Origin: Anaerolineae bacterium
GTDB taxonomy: Bacteria > Chloroflexota > Anaerolineae > SpSt-600
Assembly: GCA_028275425.1 (NCBI GenBank)
Contig: JAPWUT010000030.1
Location: 1-12,274 of the forward strand
Direction of reading: 5' to 3'
Length of the DNA: 12,274 nucleotides
Shown here: in pieces, positions 1 to 6,025 of the stretch
Numbering within the stretch: the stretch's first letter is position 1
Layout: every line of letters begins with the position of its first letter
Made by a program: the position numbers and the translations under genes
The notes under the pieces: model-generated
Database searches by the model: none
What the model was told of the DNA's origin: nothing
Seen by the model: the letters and a program-made list of their open reading frames with translations, nothing else

Positions 1-329
1 TAAAGCCTGTTTGCGGGTGCGTCCTAATTTCGCCTGGCGTCTCCTTCGCCCAGAGGCCTGCCTTTGCCGAGCCTGATTAGCTGGGGCTGGAGGGGCAACG
101 CTCCATTCCCGCGGTTGTCCACAAAAAACACCTGACGAAGTTGGGCCACACTCTGGTTCAGCTCAAGCTTGCCCTCTGAGGCGATGTAGGGTAAAATATA
201 GCCAACAAGCAATTTATGTTGTTGTCCGATATTGGGGGCCGCAGCCGGCTTCACGGCACCTTTCCGGGCTCCGGAAGGGGAAGTGAACGGTAACGCGGAA
301 GGGCGGAGGCCAGCCTTGTGCAAGCCAAT
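1..329. other. Upstream region without a convincing gene; possible minus-strand gene remnant
   Basis: No confident gene is seen here. On the minus strand, roughly from base 215 down to the stop codon at 24-26, one frame reads like ordinary globular protein (segments such as ILPYIASEGKLELN and LRQVFFVDNRGNG). It lacks an ATG, and its frame continues upstream into the structured repeat, where the translation becomes low-quality Pro/Ser-rich sequence. It could be the C-terminal remnant of a gene cut off by insertion or recombination at the structured element; I do not recognise a family. A 9-base-pair hairpin (259-279, arms CCTTTCCGG and CCGGAAGGG, one G-T pair, loop GCT) lies between this remnant and the repeat element. 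It has no T-run on either side, so I do not call it a terminator. Confidence 0.3.
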
Positions 330-506
330 GGCCAAATCCGAGGATGAAGGGGGGTTGGGGCACTTTTGGCGATCCTCGGATTTTTGGCCCGGCGCACCAC
401 TACCGGTAGGGGATAAAAGGCCCGAAACCGGCACCGGTAGTGGTGTGGGGGAGGCAAAAATCCGAGCATCCCCCCGGTTTTTGGGGCATGGGGAGATCCT
501 CGGAAA
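330..506 (+). repeat. 177-base structured element, copy 1, upstream of CRISPR array 1
   Basis: This element recurs at 10407-10584 with about four substitutions and one single-base indel by direct comparison. It contains three nested or competing inverted repeats. Arm A (330-345) pairs with arm A' (372-389), sharing the core ATCCGAGGAT/ATCCTCGGAT. A perfect 13-base arm CACCACTACCGGT (395-407) pairs with ACCGGTAGTGGTG (433-445). A third arm A'' (453-470, GGCAAAAATCCGAGCATC) can pair with A' instead of A, enclosing the central hairpin. A partial further copy, ATCCTCGGA, lies near 496-504. Both copies end about 100 bases before the first CRISPR repeat, so the element may be the distal part of a CRISPR leader, a regulatory RNA structure or a MITE-like insertion. 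No protein is credible in it. Confidence 0.85.
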
Positions 507-615
507 GGCAGAAAGGAGGCCCTTTTTGGCCGTTTAGGGCCCTCCAGAGGGCATTTGAAGGCCGGAAAAGGGAAGAATTGGGGCATTTCTGGCAGTTTGG
601 AGGGGAAGCGGAAGG
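507..615 (+). promoter_or_regulatory. Leader-proximal region of CRISPR array 1
   Basis: This non-coding stretch lies between the structured element and the first repeat of array 1. Its last part (about 571-597, GAATTGGGGCATTTCTGGCAGTT-like) resembles the same position before array 2 (about 10653-10676). The shared core TTCTGGCAGTT sits about 20 bases before array 1 and fewer than 10 bases before array 2. Conservation only next to the array is typical of leader-anchoring or integration sites used in spacer acquisition, but that role is inferred. A hairpin with arms GGAGGCCC and GGGCCCTCC lies near 515-546. I could not assign a convincing -35/-10 pair. Confidence 0.45.
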
Positions 616-837
616 GTGACAATGAAGAGAATCCCCTTCGGGGGATTGAAACTTTGTGGTGGCTTGAGTAGCTTGAGTAATAGTGTGACGGCCAAAGGCG
701 AAGATTTCTTTAGCGTGGAAATGAAATTAATCCCCTTCGGGGGATTGAGACGCTACAATAAAAAAGCGGTACCAAGCAGTCCAGTCAGCATCTGTAAGCG
801 GAAATGAAATTAATTTAATCCCCTTCGGGGGATTGAC
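616..837 (+). CRISPR. CRISPR array 1: three repeats, two spacers
   Basis: Repeats lie at 616-651, 715-750 and about 798-837; each is 36 bases (37 with a frequent final C) except the last. All share the core hairpin CCCC-TTCG-GGGG followed by GATTGA. The 5' halves differ: the first begins GTGACAATGAAGAGA, the second GTGGAAATGAAATTA, and the third GCGGAAATGAAATTA with four extra bases before the hairpin. The third ends GATTGACC instead of GATTGAAAC, so it is the decayed terminal repeat. Spacers are unusually long (652-714, 63 bases; 751-797, 47 bases). The ATTGAAAC-type 3' end places the crRNA tag on the + strand, so transcription runs towards the cas operon. The first spacer is also present in array 2 in a form nine bases shorter. 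The array looks old and inactive for acquisition. Confidence 0.9.
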
Positions 838-974
838 CTAACCCCCCCTGACCCCCCTTCCCTGCGAGGGAAGGATTCTGGCGGGGATGGGGGTCTCCCT
901 GCATCGGTGATGGGCAGGGAGGGAAGTCTCCCCTCCCCGCTTCAGGGAGGGGCCGGGGGAGAGGTTATCTTTTA
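838..974 (+). repeat. GC-rich palindromic trailer, copy 1, and cas10 upstream region
   Basis: The array ends at the junction GATTGACCTAACCCC (831-845), which recurs after both other repeat clusters. It is followed by a perfect hairpin CCTTCCCT-GCG-AGGGAAGG (856-874) and a second hairpin with arms CCCCTCCC and GGGAGGGG (930-952). The region resembles dispersed GC-rich palindromic repeats found between genes in many bacteria. It sits between array 1 and the cas10 ribosome binding site, so it could separate array transcription from the operon or shape the 5' leader of the cas mRNA. No clear promoter is visible. Confidence 0.6.
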
Positions 975-989
975 TTGGAGGATTTGCGC

Positions 990-3428
990 ATGGAAGGGAA
1001 AGAAGCCCCTTACCTTATCGCCCTGGCCTGCTTGCTTAAGCACATCGGAAAGTTTGCCCAGCAGGCCGGCTTTGAGGAGTTGCCCCTGGAGAAGCCTCTG
1101 GAGGAAAAGGAGAAGAAAATCCTCGCCCTGGCAGACCAATTAGCCACCGGTGAGCAGCTTCCCCCAGAAGGAGAAGAGCCCCGCCAACTTCGCTCCATCT
1201 TCTGCTCCCTCACCGCCGATGGCCAACAGGCCAAAGAAGTCCTCTACTGGCCCCTCAAGCCTCTGCAAATGAGCGAGGACGTTATCTTCCCCCAGGGAAA
1301 AGAAGAGGCGATAAAGGAAGCCTATAAGGACCTCGGAAAAAAGTTCAAGGAGCAAGCTGAAAAATTGAGAGAAACCCAAGGTGAGAACCTGCCTGTCTAC
1401 CTGGAAAGCCTGCTCCTTCTGCTTCAGCGCTACGCCTGGTGCATCCCCTCTGCCCTTCCGGACGTAAGCCTTTACGACCACGCCCGAATCGCCGCTGGGC
1501 TCGCGGTCTGCCTATTGGACCAAGACGAGGCCACTTTAGATGCATTGGAAAAGCTCCAAGCCAGCCGAACGGGTGGAGCTGCTCCAGGGCCTGAAGCCTT
1601 GGATAAGGCTGTTGCCCTGTTGGTAGGCGGGGACATCAGCGGTGTGCAGGACTTCATCTATACCATCACGGCGCGAGGTGCAACGAGTGCACTGCGGGGT
1701 CGCTCCTTCTACCTCCAGCTCCTCACCGAAGCAGTTGCTCGCTATGTCCTCCGGCGGCTGGAGTTGCCAATCACCAACCTCATCTACCAAGGAGGCGGAG
1801 GCTTCTACCTTTTGGCCCGACCCTCCGACCAAGCTCGCCTTGATGAAATCCGGCGGGAAGTTAGCCGCATCCTGCTCGCTCACCACCGGGGCGACCTCTA
1901 CTTGGCATTGGCCTTTGTCCCCCTCAAAGCTGCCGATTTCTACGATGGTCGCATCTCCGGTAGGTGGGAAGAGCTTGGGCAACGGCTGCAGAAGGCCAAG
2001 CAGCGCCGCTTCGCCGAGCTTGGGGATGAACTGGTCAATCTTTTCCAGCCCGAAGGCCACGGTGGCAATGAAGAGCTGCAATGCCAGGTCTGTGGGCGGG
2101 AACATAAAGGCACCAAGGAGGACGCTGGTGTCCGCAAATGTCCGCCATGCCTTTCATACGAGAAGCTGGGCGATGGTTTGCGGCGGGCCCGTTACCTTTG
2201 GATGAGCCAAAAAGACCCGGATGTGCCGGCTGACCCCTTGGAGGTCTTGCCGGGCGGCTGGGAGGAGGTCCTTGCTGCCTTCGGGATGGAGGCCGGCGTG
2301 GTGAAAGAAATCGGCGACGTGCCCAACACTGACGGGCCGCGTTGGATTCTGGCCCTGAAAGATGAGGCGATGAAAGGGCTTAAGCCTGATTCTAAAACCG
2401 TTGTCGGCCGCCGGTTCCTGGTCAATGTGACCCCGATTTTGACCGAAGAGGAATACAAGGAATTCCGGGAAAAGATAGAAGGCCTCTCTAAGCCGGGAAG
2501 CGTTAAGGATTTTTCCGTAATGGAGTATCAGTCCAAGGGCCTCAAGCGGCTGGGCGTCCTGCGGATGGATGTAGACAATCTGGGGAAGCTCTTTGCTCAA
2601 GGCTTTGGGGATAAAGCTGGCTTATCCCGCGTGGCTGCACTCAGCTTCGCCATCAGCCTCTTCTTTGAAGGATGGGTAGAGGTGCTGGCCGAAAGGCTGG
2701 GTAAGGATGAGCAAGGCCACGATCGCCTCTACTCCATCTACTCCGGTGGTGATGACCTATTCTTCGTAGGCTCTTGGGATGCGGTGGTGGAGCTGGCAAG
2801 GGCGATTCGGGCGGACTTTTCCCGCTTTGTAGCCAATCATCCTGGCCTCCATACCAGTGCCGGGATTGCGCTCGTGGGTGGAAAGTACCCGCTTTACCAG
2901 GCAGCTGAGGATGCGGGAAGGGCTGAGAAGCAGGCAAAGGATTTGCGCTGGAAAGAAGACGGGCATGAGCGGGAGAAAGACGCTATCTCCTTCCTGGGGC
3001 AAGCTCTTCCGTGGCGCCGCTTTGGGATAGAAGAATGCAAGGAGGGCATGGATACTGTTCACAGCTTGGCCCACCTCCTATTCAGGCTGACCTCTCCGGA
3101 GGATAAAGGAGGAGAAGACGTCCCCAGGGCCTTGCTCCAAATGCTGATTCGCCTTCAGGAGCAACACCAAGAGACTGCTGAAAGGCGGGCCAGAGTTGGG
3201 GAAGACCGGAATAAAGCCGGGGCAGTTCAGACCTACTATGGCCCTTGGATTTGGCGTGGTTACTACTTCTTGAAGCGGATGGCTCAGCGGTTGGAAAAGG
3301 AGCGGCCGGAAGCGGCCCGCAAAGTGGATGAGTTAGCAGAAAAGCTCCATGGCGAAAACTTCCGGGCCATAGAGTGGATTGGCCTGGCTGCCCGCTGGGC
3401 GGAGCTACTGGGGAGGGAGAGAGAATAA
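990..3428 (+). CDS. cas10: Type III-A Cas10/Csm1, large subunit of the Csm complex, HD site degenerate
   Basis: Predicted 812-residue Cas10 of the Csm1 family: the signal-generating subunit that makes cyclic oligoadenylates from ATP when the complex binds target RNA. The ATG at 990 is preferred over an in-frame TTG at 975, because GGAGG (977-981) lies 8 bases before the ATG. Visible in order: an N-terminal HD-like domain; a first palm with GGDISGVQDFIYTI (about residues 213-226) and LRGRSFYLQLL; a zinc ribbon C365-x2-C368-x15-C384-x2-C387; a second palm with RMDVDNLG (Asp527, Asp529) and the cyclase motif GGDD at 586-589; and a helical C-terminal domain. In the HD domain the usual LLHDIGK reads LLKHIGK, with Lys17-His18 replacing His-Asp. 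The cyclase site looks intact while DNA cutting by the HD site is probably lost. The downstream csm2-csm5 order confirms type III-A. Confidence 0.96.
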   Translation: MEGKEAPYLIALACLLKHIGKFAQQAGFEELPLEKPLEEKEKKILALADQLATGEQLPPEGEEPRQLRSIFCSLTADGQQAKEVLYWPLKPLQMSEDVIFPQGKEEAIKEAYKDLGKKFKEQAEKLRETQGENLPVYLESLLLLLQRYAWCIPSALPDVSLYDHARIAAGLAVCLLDQDEATLDALEKLQASRTGGAAPGPEALDKAVALLVGGDISGVQDFIYTITARGATSALRGRSFYLQLLTEAVARYVLRRLELPITNLIYQGGGGFYLLARPSDQARLDEIRREVSRILLAHHRGDLYLALAFVPLKAADFYDGRISGRWEELGQRLQKAKQRRFAELGDELVNLFQPEGHGGNEELQCQVCGREHKGTKEDAGVRKCPPCLSYEKLGDGLRRARYLWMSQKDPDVPADPLEVLPGGWEEVLAAFGMEAGVVKEIGDVPNTDGPRWILALKDEAMKGLKPDSKTVVGRRFLVNVTPILTEEEYKEFREKIEGLSKPGSVKDFSVMEYQSKGLKRLGVLRMDVDNLGKLFAQGFGDKAGLSRVAALSFAISLFFEGWVEVLAERLGKDEQGHDRLYSIYSGGDDLFFVGSWDAVVELARAIRADFSRFVANHPGLHTSAGIALVGGKYPLYQAAEDAGRAEKQAKDLRWKEDGHEREKDAISFLGQALPWRRFGIEECKEGMDTVHSLAHLLFRLTSPEDKGGEDVPRALLQMLIRLQEQHQETAERRARVGEDRNKAGAVQTYYGPWIWRGYYFLKRMAQRLEKERPEAARKVDELAEKLHGENFRAIEWIGLAARWAELLGRERE

Positions 3429-3578
3429 ACCGGCCCATGAACGGCCCGATTAAGAGTGCGAAGGGCATTGGAAGTGCTTCTTGGAAATTGGGCTGCACGT
3501 GCAATAGGGGCGCTTCAGCGTCTCTCCTAAGCCTGGTCGTTTACGGCCAGGCCTCAAAATAATAGCAGGAGGTGAAAC
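3429..3578 (+). promoter_or_regulatory. Hairpin-containing gap between cas10 and csm2
   Basis: At 150 bases this is the only sizeable gap in an operon whose other genes overlap or lie within about 20 bases. It contains a palindrome TGCACGTGCA (3494-3503), a small stem-loop around 3507-3524 (CGC-TTCA-GCG core) and a strong hairpin at 3531-3552 (arms GCCTGGTCG and CGGCCAGGC, loop TTTA). The last hairpin ends about 14 bases before the csm2 ribosome binding site AGGAGGTG (3567-3574). There is no T-run, so it is not a classical terminator. It may be an mRNA processing or stability element that sets the dose of Cas10 against the multi-copy Csm2 and Csm3, or a weak internal promoter region. No protein is evident. 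Confidence 0.5.
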
Positions 3579-4007
3579 ATGATGCAACAGCAGAAAGGCC
3601 CAACCATTAGCTATCCCAGCTCTCAAGACCTCCGCGCCATCATCACTGACCCCAACGGTGTGCAAAAGCTTGTGGAATGGGCTGAGCAGCTGGGAAAGTA
3701 CCTAAAGGAAATTGGCCTCACTACCAGCCAAATTCGGGCCCTGTTCGGCGAAATCCGCCAGATTCAAGCGGAGTGGGGAACCAACCCCCAGAGAGCTTTC
3801 CGGCGCTTGGTCTTGCTCAAACCCAAAATGGCATATCGGGCCCGCAAAGAGCGCGGCAAGGCCGTTGGGGAATTGGTCAAGGTACTGGACCCAGCTCTGG
3901 ACTACGTGATTAAAGCCGAGCCTAAAGACCAAGAGAAAAACTTCCAGCATTTTGTGGAATTCCTTGAGGCTATCTTGGCTTACCACAAAGCTTATGGCGG
4001 AGAGTAA
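3579..4007 (+). CDS. csm2: Csm2, small helical subunit of the Csm complex
   Basis: A 142-residue, mainly helical protein with Csm2 features: LTTSQIRALFGEIRQIQ in the first half, the basic segment RRLVLLKPKMAYRARKE in the middle, and a C-terminal helix ending FVEFLEAILAYHKAYGGE. Csm2 is the small subunit (Cas11 role) that lines the inner filament of the complex and supports guide-target RNA binding; it has no catalytic site. Length is in the usual family range. Two adjacent ATG codons (3579 and 3582) follow the strong site AGGAGGTG (3567-3574), and either fits. csm3 starts 18 bases after the stop. Confidence 0.92.
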   Translation: MMQQQKGPTISYPSSQDLRAIITDPNGVQKLVEWAEQLGKYLKEIGLTTSQIRALFGEIRQIQAEWGTNPQRAFRRLVLLKPKMAYRARKERGKAVGELVKVLDPALDYVIKAEPKDQEKNFQHFVEFLEAILAYHKAYGGE

Positions 4008-4025
4008 TCCCGAAGGAGGTGAGCT

Positions 4026-4859
4026 ATGGCGAATAAAACCATCCAACTCAAAGGCCGCATCTTTATGACCTTTAACATTAAGGCCGTCACCGGCCTGCAC
4101 ATCGGCGGCTCCGAGACCGGGATTGAAATCGGCGGTGTAGACAAAGTCGTCATCCGCGACCCAATTACTAACCGCCCTTACATCCCCGGCTCTTCCCTCA
4201 AAGGCAAGGTCCGTTCCCTCTTGGAGAAATACCTCGGCCTCCCATTGAACCGCCCAATCGGCAACACTTACATCCACAGTTGCGGGAAAGGAGACGAAAA
4301 GAAATATCCTGACTGCCATGTCTGCCAAATCTTCGGTGTCCCTGGGGAGGTAGATTTTGCTACTCCTACCCGCTTGGTTGTCCGGGATGTCCACCTGAGA
4401 GAAGAAAGCGCCAAGGAATTGATTGAAAAAGCCCGCACTGACCTGCCCTACACCGAAATCAAGACAGAGGTTTCAATTGACCGCGTTACTTCCGCCGCTA
4501 ACCCGCGCCGTATAGAGCGAGTTCCTGCCGGTGCTGTCTTCGGCCCCGCTGAACTTGTTTACTCAATCTACGAGGGTACCGACGATAAAGGCAATGGAAT
4601 AGCCGACCCGAACAAGGATGTGGAACGGCTCCGCATTTTGGTGAAGGGGCTTCAGCTCTTGGAGGACGATTACCTCGGCGGCTTGGGTTCCCGCGGCTCA
4701 GGGAAAGTGCAACTTGAAGGTATCACCGTTTCCGTCCGGCAAGGCGAAAAGTATCTGGAGAAGCCCCAGGAAGTGGGAAAGTATAACAGTTTGGCCGAGT
4801 TGATAGGCGACTTGGACAACTTGGTCCAAAGGATAAAGCAAGCTTTTGGATTGGCGTGA
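4026..4859 (+). CDS. csm3: Csm3, Cas7-type backbone subunit and target RNA endonuclease
   Basis: A 277-residue Cas7/RAMP protein that forms the repeated backbone of the effector and cuts target RNA at 6-base intervals. The N-terminal motif GLHIGGSETGIEIGGVDKVV is followed by RPYIPGSSLKGKVRSLLE, the RAMP signature. Asp39 in IGGVD aligns with the catalytic Asp33 of Streptococcus thermophilus Csm3, so RNase activity is predicted. His84, Cys86, Cys97 and Cys100 form a probable zinc site. The C-terminal glycine-rich loop reads YLGGLGSRGSGKV. The start is set by AAGGAGGTGAGCT just before the ATG. It lies between csm2 and csm4, and the stop overlaps the start of the csm4 ribosome binding site. Confidence 0.96.
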   Translation: MANKTIQLKGRIFMTFNIKAVTGLHIGGSETGIEIGGVDKVVIRDPITNRPYIPGSSLKGKVRSLLEKYLGLPLNRPIGNTYIHSCGKGDEKKYPDCHVCQIFGVPGEVDFATPTRLVVRDVHLREESAKELIEKARTDLPYTEIKTEVSIDRVTSAANPRRIERVPAGAVFGPAELVYSIYEGTDDKGNGIADPNKDVERLRILVKGLQLLEDDYLGGLGSRGSGKVQLEGITVSVRQGEKYLEKPQEVGKYNSLAELIGDLDNLVQRIKQAFGLA

Positions 4860-4872
4860 AAGGAGGCGGACG

Positions 4873-6024
4873 ATGGCCGATTTAACCGTCTACCGCCTTA
4901 CCTTTCATGCCGGCTTCCACATCGGGGTCCGAGGCGTTAACCTGGAGGAGAGCGGAGCGCATATCCCTTCGGATTCGCTCTTCGCTGCCATCCTTGATGC
5001 CTTCCTCCGCACCGGCGGTGACGCAGATGGCTTCTCTACGCCTTTCAAGGGCCGTAAACCACCTTTCCTCCTCACCTCCGCTTTCCCCTTCGCCGGGGGT
5101 GTCCACTTTTTCCCTATGCCGGTCCCCCTGGACCGCTGGTTTTCCTCGGGCACGCTCCGGGAGCGCCCCAAGGACTTGAAAAAAGTGAGGTTCCTTTCCG
5201 AAGGGCTTTTCCGGCGGATGCTTAACGGGGAGCAGATGGACGAGTGGCTCTTCCCGAAAGAAGAAGGGGTTGAGCCTACGCGAGGCCTCGCTTTGCAGGG
5301 CGGAGTTTTCTGGCTCACTGTAGACGAAATCAATAAGCTGCCTGAACCCATGCGGATAAATCCCCGCACCGGGCAATCTATCCCCCTGCGAGCTTTACGC
5401 CGCCACAGGGTTTTCTCTTCCCAGCAGGTGCCCCGTGTCACCCTGGACCGGGTTTCCTCGGCCTCAAACATCTTTTATGCCGGCCGGGTCTCCTTTGCCC
5501 CTGGATGCGGACTTTGGTTCGGGGTCCAGTGGCTTCAACCTGAGGCAAAGGTGAGCAATGGTGGCCCTTCCTTCCGAGATGCTTTCCTTATGGCTCTGGC
5601 AATCTTGGCCGATGACGGCCTCGGCGGGGAGCGCACCGTAGGCTACGGCGGTTTTTCCTGGACCGAAGAGCCGAATAGCCTTCCTCTACCTGACCCGAAG
5701 GAGGGCGACCTCGTCTGGCTCCTTTCTCGCTATCACCCGCACAAGGATGAACTTCCAAGGGCATTGACCGAATCCATCGGCTACCAATTGACCCCTGTGG
5801 CCGGTTGGCTCCGCTCTTGGCATGGTCCAGCGCAGCGGCGCAAACGCATCTGGTTAGTGGCGGAAGGGAGCCTAATCCGCACCGTCGGCTCTGGCCCTTG
5901 GGGTGAAATCGCCGATGTCCACCCAGTCTACAATTCTGGAACCGAATTTCCGCATCCGGTCTGGCGCTACGGCTTTGCCTTGGGGGCTCCCGTGCCCCAG
6001 AGTGCATCCGGTCAGGAGGTATGA
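4873..6024 (+). CDS. csm4: Csm4, Cas5-type subunit gripping the crRNA 5' tag
   Basis: A 383-residue RAMP protein of the Csm4 (Cas5-group) family. In Csm complexes it binds the crRNA 5' tag and connects Cas10 to the Csm3 backbone. The N-terminal strand-helix LTVYRLTFHAGFHIGVRG, the segment VTLDRVSSASNIFYAGRVSF and the glycine-rich loop GGERTVGYGGF (residues 251-261) support this, as does a C-terminal RAMP half ending near HPVWRYGFALGAPV. A TTG at 4846 would add nine residues, but AGGAGG at 4861-4866 lies six bases before the ATG at 4873, which I prefer. The csm5 ribosome binding site is embedded in the last codons, implying coupled translation. Confidence 0.93.
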   Translation: MADLTVYRLTFHAGFHIGVRGVNLEESGAHIPSDSLFAAILDAFLRTGGDADGFSTPFKGRKPPFLLTSAFPFAGGVHFFPMPVPLDRWFSSGTLRERPKDLKKVRFLSEGLFRRMLNGEQMDEWLFPKEEGVEPTRGLALQGGVFWLTVDEINKLPEPMRINPRTGQSIPLRALRRHRVFSSQQVPRVTLDRVSSASNIFYAGRVSFAPGCGLWFGVQWLQPEAKVSNGGPSFRDAFLMALAILADDGLGGERTVGYGGFSWTEEPNSLPLPDPKEGDLVWLLSRYHPHKDELPRALTESIGYQLTPVAGWLRSWHGPAQRRKRIWLVAEGSLIRTVGSGPWGEIADVHPVYNSGTEFPHPVWRYGFALGAPVPQSASGQEV

Positions 6025-6025
6025 T

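Noticed and set aside
259..279. Strong hairpin as a transcription terminator
   Set aside because: There is no T-run on either strand and no gene end nearby that would need it.
232..537. 101-codon + strand open frame over the structured element
   Set aside because: It is made of inverted-repeat sequence and the equivalent frame is not preserved as a protein in the second copy.
975..989. TTG start adding five residues to Cas10
   Set aside because: The ribosome binding site GGAGG overlaps these codons and is correctly spaced for the ATG at 990.
1536..2105. 189-codon antisense open frame inside cas10
   Set aside because: It lies opposite the conserved first palm and zinc ribbon of Cas10, which explain the base composition; there is no ribosome binding site or recognisable domain.
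4846..4872. TTG start adding nine residues to Csm4
   Set aside because: AGGAGG at 4861-4866 is well placed for the ATG at 4873, and the extra residues (MDWRERRRT) are just translated ribosome binding site and csm3 tail.
5903..6025. Upstream extension of the Csm5 frame by 41 codons
   Set aside because: It lies wholly within csm4, and a strong ribosome binding site plus the Csm5-like N-terminus mark 6026.
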